Assembly (NCBI RefSeq): GCF_011068285.1
Contig: NZ_CP049616.1
Span: 1,902,501-1,966,500, forward strand
Length of the DNA stretch: 64,000 bases
Direction of reading: 5' to 3'
Source of the DNA: Flagellimonas oceani
GTDB taxonomy: Bacteria; Bacteroidota; Bacteroidia; Flavobacteriales; Flavobacteriaceae
Shown here: positions 47,525 through 55,995 of the stretch, piece after piece
Numbering within the stretch: position 1 is the stretch's first letter
Layout of the letters: every line of letters starts with the position of its first letter
Program-made: the position numbers and the translations under genes
The notes under the pieces: generated by a model
Database searches by the model: none
Told to the model about the DNA's origin: nothing
What the model saw: only the letters and a program-made list of their open reading frames with translations

Positions 47525-48479
47525 GTCGTTTTTTTAGTGAATTTAAGGTTGCGTTCAGTTCAAAACCCAATAATAAGATATTCGAATTTAACCAAATAAA
47601 CACCATTAAGATCAATAATCCGCCCAAAGCCCCGTAAAGTTCATTATATCGTGCAAATTTATCCACGTAAATACCAAAAAGATAAGAGGTGAGCAAGAAC
47701 AAGAGAGTCGTCATAAGGGCTCCCGCTGAAAAAAAGCGTGCATTTCTCCCCTCTGCAGTTCCAAAATAGTACAGTATCGCAGTTGTTAAATAGGATAGAA
47801 ACAAGAAAAACAGCACCTTGGCGATTTGTATGCCCACCGTATCCCCTTTTTCCACATCATAGCCCAATCTTTTTCCAAGGTACTCGCTTGTATATTCCAC
47901 AATGTAAAATTCGAAATACACAAAAGCAACGGCACCAACAATCAATAAAATGGAAAGAATCAACCCGACCATAAGCGCATAGGCGTACTGACGAAAAAAA
48001 TTACGGGTAAGTTCCACATGGTACGAATTCTCGAATCCCCCGAAAATGGCATTAACGCCATTGGCCACTAAAAAAATGGATAAAATAAAGGCTGAGGACA
48101 ATAACCCTCCCTGCTTCTGGTCCTTGATCTGCTGGTAAATCTCCCCAAAGTAATCACTCGTTGCGGAAGGCAAAAAAGACTCCAAAAAGTCCAAAAACTG
48201 GGCGTCAAAATTCTCGTTGCCCACACTAACGTAGGGAATTATGAACGGAATCAACGTCACCATAAAAATCAGCAAGGGAAACAATGCCAAAAACAGGCTG
48301 AAGGCAATGGAACTGGCCCTTGATGAGAGTGTTCCCTTTACGATTCCGACCAAATACATTTCTATGAGGTCGTATAAAGAGAGTCCTTCAAAAGCTTTTA
48401 GCTTTATCTTTTTCATCAACCGGACGACCCAATTGATGACGGGTATTTTTTCCAACTGCTCTTCGATGCCTGCTGACAT
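47499..48479 (-). CDS. YihY/BrkB family inner-membrane protein
   Basis: A 326-residue protein with about six membrane helices. Family signatures: KGTLSSRASSIAFSLFLALFPLLIF near the N-terminus, PSATSDYFGEIYQQI, NGVNAIFGGFE, and YGALGGLLILMVFIWLNSNILLLGFELNA at the C-terminus. The family was once annotated as ribonuclease BN, but that assignment is wrong for these membrane proteins, whose true role is unknown. It follows nadC directly. Confidence 0.93.
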   Translation of the reverse strand: MSAGIEEQLEKIPVINWVVRLMKKIKLKAFEGLSLYDLIEMYLVGIVKGTLSSRASSIAFSLFLALFPLLIFMVTLIPFIIPYVSVGNENFDAQFLDFLESFLPSATSDYFGEIYQQIKDQKQGGLLSSAFILSIFLVANGVNAIFGGFENSYHVELTRNFFRQYAYALMVGLILSILLIVGAVAFVYFEFYIVEYTSEYLGKRLGYDVEKGDTVGIQIAKVLFFLFLSYLTTAILYYFGTAEGRNARFFSAGALMTTLLFLLTSYLFGIYVDKFARYNELYGALGGLLILMVFIWLNSNILLLGFELNATLNSLKKRHERQKNEE

Positions 48480-49337
48480 TTAAACGGCTTTTAAACTTAA
48501 ATCCATATTGTAAACGGAATGGGTAAGCGCACCCGAAGAAATATAGTCGACCCCACATTCCGCATATTTACGGATGGTGTCCTCGGTTATTCCTCCGGAG
48601 GACTCTGTCAGACACTTATCCCCTATTCTTTTGACCGCTTCCCGTGTTTCATCATAATCAAAATTATCCAAAAGGATACGGTACACCCCACCGGATTTCA
48701 ATATTTCTTCGACCTCGTCCAAATTTCTGGCTTCTACTATAATTTTTAGATCTTTCCCGTTATTCCTTAAATAATCTTGTGTTTTTTGGATGGCCTTGGT
48801 GATTCCGCCCGCAAAATCGATGTGGTTATCCTTGAGCATGATCATATCGTATAGTGCAAACCTATGGTTCTCGCCTCCCCCGATCTTCACGGCCCACTTC
48901 TCCAGCGCCCGAATGCCCGGAGTGGTTTTGCGCGTGTCCAGAATCTTGGTATCGGTACCATCTAAAAGGGACACAAAATCTTGGGTTTTGGTGGCGATGG
49001 CACTCATACGCTGCATGGCGTTGAGCACCAGACGCTCGGCCTTTAATATGCTCTGCGAGCTGCCCTCCACATAAAAAACAATATCCCCGTACTTCACTTG
49101 TGCGCCATCATCCACCAAAATTTCCATGGTCAGGCCAGGGTCTACATATTGGAAAACTTTTTTGGCAAATGCCACTCCGGCAATAACACCTTCATCTTTT
49201 ACGAGAAGTTTTGCCTTTCCTTGTGCGGACGCAGGTATGCAAGCCAAGGAGCTATGGTCTCCATCACCAACGTCTTCTCTTACGGCATTGGCAATGATCA
49301 AATCCAGTTCGTTTTGAAATTGTTCTTCGGAAATCAT
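48480..49337 (-). CDS. nadC: Nicotinate-nucleotide pyrophosphorylase (quinolinate phosphoribosyltransferase)
   Basis: A 285-residue enzyme converting quinolinate and PRPP to nicotinate mononucleotide in de novo NAD synthesis. Signatures: ILDTRKTTPGIRALEKWAVKIGGGENHRFALYDMIMLKDNH (in parts), VEARNLDEVEEIL and SSGALTHSVYNMDLSLKA. It is the first gene of the four-gene minus-strand set with yihY, the DUF2147 gene and priA. A variant -7 box (TACTTTCG, minus strand, 49354-49361) lies 17 bases upstream of the ATG. Confidence 0.97.
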   Translation of the reverse strand: MISEEQFQNELDLIIANAVREDVGDGDHSSLACIPASAQGKAKLLVKDEGVIAGVAFAKKVFQYVDPGLTMEILVDDGAQVKYGDIVFYVEGSSQSILKAERLVLNAMQRMSAIATKTQDFVSLLDGTDTKILDTRKTTPGIRALEKWAVKIGGGENHRFALYDMIMLKDNHIDFAGGITKAIQKTQDYLRNNGKDLKIIVEARNLDEVEEILKSGGVYRILLDNFDYDETREAVKRIGDKCLTESSGGITEDTIRKYAECGVDYISSGALTHSVYNMDLSLKAV

Positions 49338-49418
49338 CCAATTGAGCTTTTAACGAAAGTAGTAAAAACATTGTTCGTTGTCCACGACTTGCGTGCCCTT
49401 AATTTAAGCTGAAACGTT

Positions 49419-49426
49419 TATTTTTG
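49419..49426 (+). promoter_or_regulatory. Predicted -7 element of rlmH, three bases before the ATG
   Basis: TATTTTTG is an exact TAnnTTTG match. With initiation usually a few bases downstream of this box, the mRNA would start at or next to the rlmH start codon, that is, leaderless. Confidence 0.45.
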
Positions 49427-49429
49427 GGC

Positions 49430-49903
49430 ATGCAGATTACTTTAGTTGCCATTGGAAAAACCGATAAGTCTGAACTTGAAGAACTTATCACTGTTTACGA
49501 GAAACGGTTGAAACATTATGTTAAGTTTCAAATTGATATTATTCCTGATATTAAAAACCGAAAAAATCTTTCCGAAGCACAACAAAAAGATAAGGAAGGG
49601 GAGCTTATTCTGGCTCAATTGCAACCTACGGATACTTTGATACTGCTGGATGAAAAGGGCAAACAATACAGTTCGATGGACTTTGCCCAGTTTTTGCAGA
49701 AAAAGATGAACAGTGGCATTAAAAACTTGGTATTGGCCATTGGAGGTCCTTATGGGTTTAGTGATGCCGTCTATGCCAAGAGCTCAGGTAAAATAAGTTT
49801 GTCCAAAATGACCTTTTCCCACCAAATGGTGCGATTATTCATTGTGGAACAGATTTACAGGGGGTTCACCATTCTACGAAATGAACCCTACCATCATCAA
49901 TGA
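49430..49903 (+). CDS. rlmH: 23S rRNA (pseudouridine1915-N3)-methyltransferase RlmH
   Basis: A 157-residue SPOUT methyltransferase starting MQITLVAIGKTD at the ATG at 49430; a TTG two codons upstream lies inside the promoter box and is unlikely. The knot motifs LVLAIGGPYGFSDAVY and the C-terminal MTFSHQMVRLFIVEQIYRGF...YHHQ are complete. It methylates pseudouridine 1915 in helix 69 of 23S rRNA. Confidence 0.97.
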   Translation: MQITLVAIGKTDKSELEELITVYEKRLKHYVKFQIDIIPDIKNRKNLSEAQQKDKEGELILAQLQPTDTLILLDEKGKQYSSMDFAQFLQKKMNSGIKNLVLAIGGPYGFSDAVYAKSSGKISLSKMTFSHQMVRLFIVEQIYRGFTILRNEPYHHQ

Positions 49904-49991
49904 CATCATTGGAGGCAAGAGGCAAGAGCCAAGAACCAAGACCAAAACTGTCCTTGTTCCTGTTTCTTGAAGCGCAGCGGTCTTGCTTCTG
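49904..49991. repeat. Purine-rich intergenic repeat tract
   Basis: The 88-base gap between convergent rlmH and the serA fusion holds short repeats GGCAAGA, GGCAAGA, GCCAAGA, ACCAAGA followed by an imperfect inverted copy (GTCCTTGTTCC, TTTCTTG). It resembles dispersed intergenic repeats of flavobacteria (from memory). No clear terminator is seen. Confidence 0.4.
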
Positions 49992-51884
49992 TTAATATAG
50001 TACCCTAAACTTGATGGTATTCTCGATTTTTTTGAGGGCCTTGATCACATCCTTGTCGTATTCCTTGTCCAAATCGGTAATCACATAACCTACTTCACTA
50101 TCGGTTGAAAGGTACTGTCCTGAGATATTGAGACCGTATTGCGCCAATATTTCGTTGATCTTGGCCATGATGCCCGGAACATTGCGGTGAATGTGCAGGA
50201 ACCGATGCGCCTTGTTCTGTTTGGGCAACCGTATATTCGGGAAGTTAACGGCATCGACCGTATTTCCTGTATTGATGTAATCCATGATCTTATTGGGCAC
50301 AAAATCCGCAATATCGCGTTGTGCCTCCTCGGTACTACCTCCAATATGCGGGGTAAGTATCACATTGGACAAACCTTGCAATGGTGTTTCAAAACCTCCA
50401 TTGCTACGTGGTTCCGAAGGATAAACATCCACGGCCGCACCACCTAACTTACCACTTTTTAAGGCGGATGCCAAAGCATCAATATCAACTACAAAACCTC
50501 TAGAAAGATTGATTAGCTTGGCACCATCCTTCATTTGGTTGATCTCACGCTCCCCAATGAAGTTTTTGTTGGCCTTATTGTCATCAACATGTAATGTGAC
50601 CACGTCAGAAACATTCAATAGATCTTCCAATGTACTGCATTTTATGGCGTTTCCGATAGCCAACTGATCATCCACATCATAATAGTACACTTTCATCCCC
50701 ATGGCTTCGGCCAAAACGGACATTTGTTTACCAATGTTGCCATAACCAACAATGCCCAGGTTCTTCCCTCGAACTTCTTGAGATCCCGCAGCGGTCTTGT
50801 TCCATTCGCCATTATGGATTTCCGTACTTCGTGGAAAAATACTGCGCATCAACATAATGATCTGCCCTATGGCAAGTTCCACTACGGAACGGGTGTTGCT
50901 GTATGGTGCATTGAACACAACCACCCCCTTCTTTTTACTGTATTCGAGATCTATCTGGGTGGTCCCGATACAAAAGGCGCCAACGACCAATAATTTATCG
51001 GCCGCATCCAAAACCTTTTGGGTTACCTGTGTTTTGGACCTAATTCCCAACACATGCACACCTTTGATGCGCTCAATAAGTTCATCTTCGGATAGGCTGG
51101 TCTTGATCAACTCCACGGAAAACCCTTCTTCAGAAAGATTGTCAAAAGCCGCGGTGTGTACATTTTCCAGTAATAAAATCTTGATTCTGTTCTTAGGATA
51201 TGATAAGTTTCTTGGCAAATCGTTCACAAATAAAAATTCATCTAGGTTAGGTGCAACGTGGTCGGCATTATTGGTCGCCTTTTCTCGGTGCACATTTTCA
51301 GTGTAGGCAAAAAATTTATGGGCTATCCCGGCTTCGCGCATTACATAATCGCTATAACCATCGCCAATTACCTGGACCTCGCCTTCCAAATCCAGATTCC
51401 TCAAACAATCAATTTTTCCGTTGTGGGCCGCCAGTACGTTCGTTTCGTCAAAACCGATAATATTTCCATCGGCATCAAACTTAAATGTGTTGGCGTACAC
51501 CCTATCGGATGGGATGTTGTATTCTTCAACAATGGGATCAATAAATTCCTTGAAACCACAGGAAATCACATAAATATCCTCCGAGAACTCGTGAAAAAAT
51601 TGCTTGTTCGATTCAATTGATTTTGAGATTTTTTGTCGGAGTTCCTTGACCAAAGCCTCCAAATCACTTTTGTTGGCGTTCAACAAGCGGATTCTTCGCT
51701 CCAAAGATTCTGTGAAAGAAATATCCCCATCAATTCCCAAATTGGTGATTTTTTGGATTTCCGCCACGATTTCGTTCCTTTTTGGATTGCCTTGCAGGGT
51801 CATTTCCGCCAAAACATCCAACGCCTCAACACGTGTGAGCGTACTGTCAAAATCGAACACATATTTGCGTCCTGTCTCTACCAT
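49992..51884 (-). CDS. serA: SerB-like HAD phosphatase fused to D-3-phosphoglycerate dehydrogenase (SerA)
   Basis: The start is taken as the ATG at 51884 (MVETGRKYVFDFDSTL, 630 residues); the TTG four codons upstream is less likely. Residues about 1-215 are an HAD phosphatase of the phosphoserine-phosphatase type (DFDSTL with Asp11/Asp13; QVIGDGYSDYVM for the metal-binding Asp). Residues about 225-540 are SerA: NAD motif LGIVGYGNIGKQMSVLAEAM, INLSRGFVVD, and catalytic His in LTPHIGGSTEEAQ. Residues about 550-630 are an ACT domain (HRNVPGIMAKINEIL), which gives serine feedback control in relatives. The fusion would carry the first and last steps of serine synthesis in one chain. Confidence 0.92.
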   Translation of the reverse strand: MVETGRKYVFDFDSTLTRVEALDVLAEMTLQGNPKRNEIVAEIQKITNLGIDGDISFTESLERRIRLLNANKSDLEALVKELRQKISKSIESNKQFFHEFSEDIYVISCGFKEFIDPIVEEYNIPSDRVYANTFKFDADGNIIGFDETNVLAAHNGKIDCLRNLDLEGEVQVIGDGYSDYVMREAGIAHKFFAYTENVHREKATNNADHVAPNLDEFLFVNDLPRNLSYPKNRIKILLLENVHTAAFDNLSEEGFSVELIKTSLSEDELIERIKGVHVLGIRSKTQVTQKVLDAADKLLVVGAFCIGTTQIDLEYSKKKGVVVFNAPYSNTRSVVELAIGQIIMLMRSIFPRSTEIHNGEWNKTAAGSQEVRGKNLGIVGYGNIGKQMSVLAEAMGMKVYYYDVDDQLAIGNAIKCSTLEDLLNVSDVVTLHVDDNKANKNFIGEREINQMKDGAKLINLSRGFVVDIDALASALKSGKLGGAAVDVYPSEPRSNGGFETPLQGLSNVILTPHIGGSTEEAQRDIADFVPNKIMDYINTGNTVDAVNFPNIRLPKQNKAHRFLHIHRNVPGIMAKINEILAQYGLNISGQYLSTDSEVGYVITDLDKEYDKDVIKALKKIENTIKFRVLY

Positions 51885-52042
51885 GGGTCGTTTCAAAAAA
51901 ATTAAAGCGTAAAATTAAACATTAATTCCATCCTTATAATCGGAAGATCCCAAAAACCTTACACATTTACGGATAAATCAAAAATCCGTTACAATTTGTT
52001 TTAAATGATACCCAAAAAAGAGAATTTTTGAATTTCATCTTC

Positions 52043-52495
52043 TTAAAACCAACGTCTTGTGAGCTTACAATAGATGGTATATTCCTGACCGAACATTTTT
52101 TTGAGCGCCTCTTCTTCGGGCTTGATCTGAAAATGGTTCATATACGAAACAAAACCCGCCGCGACCAACGTATTAAATGCGTTTCCCAACTTTAGGCCAA
52201 AAGCCAGCAAAAAAAGTAACATGCCCAAATACATGGGGTTCCGCGAAAAGTTATAGATGCCGCTGGTGACCAAACTGGATGCCTTTTTTGGATTCAATGG
52301 GTCTGTTGTGGTCTTTTTGATAAAAAATTGAATCACGGATATGAGGATTGCCAAAAATCCAAGTCCAAACAAAAATGCGGAAATTTCTTGCCGTCCAAAG
52401 AAATCGAACTCGCCAACGGGCAAAAATAGGTCCAAAACATACATTAGGGCTCCAAAAATCAACATCACCAAAGCTGGTGGCACTTTCATTTTCAT
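52043..52495 (-). CDS. Isoprenylcysteine carboxyl methyltransferase-like membrane protein
   Basis: A 150-residue inner-membrane protein with about four hydrophobic segments. The signature VTSGIYNFSRNPMYLGMLL is the ICMT/phospholipid-methyltransferase motif, and the C-terminal KPEEEALKKMFGQEYTIYCKLTRRW matches the E-E-x-x-L...Y pattern of that superfamily. It probably methylates a lipid or small molecule using AdoMet; the substrate is unknown. It has its own unit, divergent from rdgB. Confidence 0.88.
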   Translation of the reverse strand: MKMKVPPALVMLIFGALMYVLDLFLPVGEFDFFGRQEISAFLFGLGFLAILISVIQFFIKKTTTDPLNPKKASSLVTSGIYNFSRNPMYLGMLLFLLAFGLKLGNAFNTLVAAGFVSYMNHFQIKPEEEALKKMFGQEYTIYCKLTRRWF

Positions 52496-52521
52496 ATTAC
52501 TGGCTTAAACTTCGAAATTAC

Positions 52522-52529
52522 TACTTTTG
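52522..52529 (+). promoter_or_regulatory. Predicted -7 element of rdgB
   Basis: TACTTTTG (TAnnTTTG) ends 24 bases before the TTG start codon. Confidence 0.5.
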
Positions 52530-52553
52530 AAACTCAATTAGAACCCTTTTGAT

Positions 52554-53135
52554 TTGAAACTCGTTTTTGCTACCCATAATGACCATAAACTGAAAGAAGT
52601 TCAGCAATTGCTACCCAAAAGCATTGAGCTATTGTCCTTAAAGGATATTGAGTGTTTTGATGAAATTCCCGAAACCGGTGATACGTTGGAAGAAAACGCA
52701 AAGATCAAAGCGGATTATGTGACCCAAACCTATGGTCTGGATTGTTTTTCTGATGATACAGGCTTGCTGGTCGATGCCTTGAACGGAGCTCCGGGAGTCT
52801 ATTCGGCAAGATATGCCGGTGAACAAAAGAACGCCGGGGACAATATGTCGAAGTTATTAACCGAACTGGAGGGGGCTACCGACCGTTCGGCACACTTTAA
52901 AACAGTCGTCCATTTAAACCTCCAGGGCGAAAATTTCACGTTCGATGGCATTGTGGAAGGTGAAATTACCACAGAACTCCATGGAAAAGGTGGTTTTGGC
53001 TACGACCCTATTTTCAAGCCCAATGGATACGACAAAACCTTTGGTGAACTGCCTTCCGAGACCAAAAACGCTATCAGTCACCGAGGTAGGGCCATCCAAA
53101 AATTGGTGCAATTCTTAAAAAAGAAGGCCACTTAG
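52554..53135 (+). CDS. rdgB: dITP/XTP pyrophosphatase (RdgB/HAM1)
   Basis: A 193-residue house-cleaning enzyme removing deaminated purine nucleotides (dITP, XTP). The family start MKLVFATHNDHKLKEV falls on a TTG codon with no in-frame ATG nearby, so a TTG start is real here. Other signatures are FSDDTGLLVDALNGAPGVYSARYAG and GKGGFGYDPIF...TFGELPSETKNAISHRGRA (in parts). Length is normal. Confidence 0.96.
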   Translation: MKLVFATHNDHKLKEVQQLLPKSIELLSLKDIECFDEIPETGDTLEENAKIKADYVTQTYGLDCFSDDTGLLVDALNGAPGVYSARYAGEQKNAGDNMSKLLTELEGATDRSAHFKTVVHLNLQGENFTFDGIVEGEITTELHGKGGFGYDPIFKPNGYDKTFGELPSETKNAISHRGRAIQKLVQFLKKKAT

Positions 53136-53157
53136 CTTGCACCGATCAAAATAAGTG

Positions 53158-53165
53158 TACCTTTG
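53158..53165 (+). promoter_or_regulatory. Predicted -7 element of the DEAD-box helicase gene
   Basis: TACCTTTG (TAnnTTTG) lies 116 bases upstream of the helicase ATG, implying a leader of about 110 bases. An inverted repeat CCGATCAA (53142-53149) / TTGATCGG (53211-53218) flanks the start region. Confidence 0.45.
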
Positions 53166-53281
53166 CCGCTTTATTAACGCCGCCGGTATGGGCAAGGTGT
53201 TGTGATGGGCTTGATCGGGAAATACTAAAAATCGCTCTATACAACACAAACATATTTGCGATTTAAGGTATTTACACCGCT

Positions 53282-55039
53282 ATGACAAAATTTGAAGCCT
53301 TGGGGTTGGACAAACCCCTATTGGATGCTATTTCCGACCTTGGATTTGAATCCCCCTCTGAAGTACAAGAAAAATCAATCCCAATTTTATTGGATCAAGA
53401 AACCGATCTGGTTGCCTTGGCGCAAACAGGAACAGGTAAAACTGCTGCCTTTGGATTTCCGATGATTCAAAAAATCCAACACGACAGCAGAACCACCCAA
53501 GGGTTGATTCTCTCCCCTACCCGGGAACTCTGTTTACAGATTACCAACGAACTAAAACTCTATTCCAAATACATAAAAGGACTTAATGTTGTGGCCATTT
53601 ATGGTGGCGCCAGCATTACGGAACAGGCCAGACAGATAAAAAGAGGTGCACAGATTATTGTGGCAACCCCTGGCCGTATGAAGGATATGATCGGCCGAAA
53701 CATGGTGGACATCTCCAAAATCGATTATTGTGTATTGGACGAAGCCGATGAAATGTTGAACATGGGCTTCTACGAAGATATCAAGGACATTTTGTCCAAC
53801 ACCCCTCAAGAAAAATTCACATGGCTTTTTTCTGCGACAATGCCCAAGGAAGTGGCTACGATCGCCAAAAAGTTCATGAAAAACCCTGTGGAGATAACCG
53901 TGGGTTCCAAAAATGCCGGAGCTTCTACCGTACAGCACGAGTATTATGTGGTGGGCGGACGTGACCGCTATGCGGCCCTAAAACGTTTGGCCGATGCCAA
54001 TCCAGGTATCTTCTCCGTAGTATTCTGTAGAACCAAAAGGGATACCCAACGTGTGGCCGAAAAGCTTATCGAAGATGGCTACAATGCCGGTGCTTTGCAT
54101 GGGGATTTGAGTCAAAACCAACGTGATTTGGTCATGAACTCCTTCCGAAAAAAACAAGTGCAGATGTTGGTGGCCACCGATGTGGCGGCCCGTGGCATCG
54201 ATGTGGATGACGTGACCCACGTGATCAACTATCAATTGCCTGATGAAATCGAGACCTATACCCACCGAAGTGGCCGTACAGGACGTGCCGGAAAATCCGG
54301 TATCTCCATGGTCATCATCACTCGTTCGGAATTGAGAAAGATCAAGGCCATCGAGAAAAAGATTCAACAGGAGTTCTTGTCCAAGAATATTCCGGACGGC
54401 ATCGAAATCTGCGAGATCCAATTATATCACTTGGCCAATAAGATCAAGGAAACCAAAATCAATAAAGAAATTGAGAATTACCTACCGGCCATCAACGATG
54501 TTTTGGAAGGTATTGATCGGGACGAACTCATCAAAAAAATTGTTTCTGTAGAATTTACACAGTTTTACAATTACTACAGCAAATCCAAAGATCTCAACAG
54601 TCAGGATTCCGGCAAGGAAAGGGGAGCTTCGAAAGGGGATGTTCCATCCGAAGGTTCCGTTCGTTACTTTATCAATGTTGGGGAACGTGATGGATACGAT
54701 TGGATGAGCCTGAAAGATTTCTTGCGCGACACCTTGAACTTGGAAAAAGAGGATGTTTACAATGTGGACACCAAAGATTCTTTCTCTTTCTTCAATACCG
54801 ATGCACAACTTACCGAATTCATCCTTCAAACCTTTACCGATTTTAAATTGGAAGGACGTTTTATCAATGTAGAAGTTTCCAAGAATCCAGGTGCCGGCGG
54901 CGGTGGAAAAGGAGGAAAAAAACGTCGTGGCCGAAAAGGCGGAGGCGGAGGCCATCGTAAGGGCGGCAGCTCCTATAAAGGCGGAAAAAAAGGTGGTTAT
55001 GGCAAAAAGGGAGGTAAAAAGAAACAGGGATTTTATTAG
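53282..55039 (+). CDS. DEAD-box ATP-dependent RNA helicase (DeaD/CsdA-like)
   Basis: A 585-residue RNA helicase. The Q motif (FEALGLDKPLLDAISDLGFESPSEVQEKSIP, in parts), Walker A AQTGTGKT, DEAD in VLDEADEMLNMGF, SAT in WLFSATMPKE, and the HRxGRxxR motif THRSGRTGRAGK are all present. A DbpA-type RNA-binding domain follows at about residues 455-535 (VRYFINVGERDGYDW). The last 45 residues are a Gly/Lys/Arg-rich tail (GGGGKGGKKRRGRKGGGGG), which binds RNA non-specifically in relatives. It acts in ribosome assembly and mRNA unwinding, often cold-induced. A leader of about 110 bases precedes the gene. Confidence 0.96.
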   Translation: MTKFEALGLDKPLLDAISDLGFESPSEVQEKSIPILLDQETDLVALAQTGTGKTAAFGFPMIQKIQHDSRTTQGLILSPTRELCLQITNELKLYSKYIKGLNVVAIYGGASITEQARQIKRGAQIIVATPGRMKDMIGRNMVDISKIDYCVLDEADEMLNMGFYEDIKDILSNTPQEKFTWLFSATMPKEVATIAKKFMKNPVEITVGSKNAGASTVQHEYYVVGGRDRYAALKRLADANPGIFSVVFCRTKRDTQRVAEKLIEDGYNAGALHGDLSQNQRDLVMNSFRKKQVQMLVATDVAARGIDVDDVTHVINYQLPDEIETYTHRSGRTGRAGKSGISMVIITRSELRKIKAIEKKIQQEFLSKNIPDGIEICEIQLYHLANKIKETKINKEIENYLPAINDVLEGIDRDELIKKIVSVEFTQFYNYYSKSKDLNSQDSGKERGASKGDVPSEGSVRYFINVGERDGYDWMSLKDFLRDTLNLEKEDVYNVDTKDSFSFFNTDAQLTEFILQTFTDFKLEGRFINVEVSKNPGAGGGGKGGKKRRGRKGGGGGHRKGGSSYKGGKKGGYGKKGGKKKQGFY

Positions 55040-55114
55040 TTAATTCTATATTAAATGGTAAGTCTCTCCTATTTATTTTTCTTTGTTTAGTATTTTTATA
55101 CCTACAAAGATTGC

Positions 55115-55897
55115 ATGAGAAGAGTACTACTTATACTATTGTCCCTGATCCCACTCCTCGGTTTTTCACAAATTGAAGGTGACGAAGCCCAAGAGGTAAA
55201 TGATTTTACCGCTACGGTGATCAATGCCCAAACGGAATATCCCTTGGAGAGCGTGCACGTGGTCAACCTCAATCAAGTTAAGGGTACCATTACCGATCAG
55301 GATGGAAAATTTACCATTCCCGCAGCAGTCAATGATACGTTGTACTTCTCCTATCTTGGCTTTAAAACCCAAAAAGTGAGGGTCACCAACGATATGTTCC
55401 GGTTTGGCAATACCGAAATTGCATTGACCGAGCTGGCCTATGCCTTGGAAGAAGTGGTGGTTAGACCCTACCAACTTACTGGTTATTTGGAAATAGATGT
55501 AAAAAACCTTCCGGTGAACAACGCCTATCAATATAGTATTTCCGGACTCAACACCAGTTACGAAGCGGGCAATAAAAGCCCTAGTGCCGTTACAAAAGTA
55601 CTGGGGGCCATTCTAAACCCCGCCGATTTGTTGCGCAATCTTTTTGGCAAAAAACCAAGACAGATGCGCAAGCTTCGTCAAATTAAGGAAGATGACAACA
55701 TCAGGGATTTATTGGCCTCAAAATTTGATAGGGAAACCCTAACGGAACTGCTCCAATTGGAAAAAGTGGACATTGAGGACATACTCAACAATTGCAACTA
55801 TTCAAAATCCTTTATCAAAACGGCGAACGACCTTCAAATTTTGGATGCGATTTCCAGTTGTTACGAAGAATATAAAGTACTGAACAGGACCCAATAA
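55115..55897 (+). CDS. Exported carboxypeptidase-like regulatory domain protein
   Basis: A 260-residue protein with a signal peptide (LLILLSLIPLLGFSQ). Residues about 30-115 form a CarboxypepD_reg-like beta-sandwich (FTATVINAQTEYPLESVHVVNLNQVKGTITDQDGKFTIP, in parts), as found at the N-terminus of TonB receptors, followed by EEVVVRPYQLTGYLEIDVKNLPVN. There is no plug or barrel. The C-terminal part is helical and charged. Stand-alone proteins of this kind are common in flavobacteria; the function is unknown, and interaction with an outer-membrane partner is an inference. Confidence 0.8.
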   Translation: MRRVLLILLSLIPLLGFSQIEGDEAQEVNDFTATVINAQTEYPLESVHVVNLNQVKGTITDQDGKFTIPAAVNDTLYFSYLGFKTQKVRVTNDMFRFGNTEIALTELAYALEEVVVRPYQLTGYLEIDVKNLPVNNAYQYSISGLNTSYEAGNKSPSAVTKVLGAILNPADLLRNLFGKKPRQMRKLRQIKEDDNIRDLLASKFDRETLTELLQLEKVDIEDILNNCNYSKSFIKTANDLQILDAISSCYEEYKVLNRTQ

Positions 55898-55995
55898 CCC
55901 CCTTGACCCCTTGTATTGTGATCTGCTCGCGGCGGGCTATAAATAAATTTCATAGTTACATATGCATTTTATAGCTTTAGAGAAAATCCCAATAC

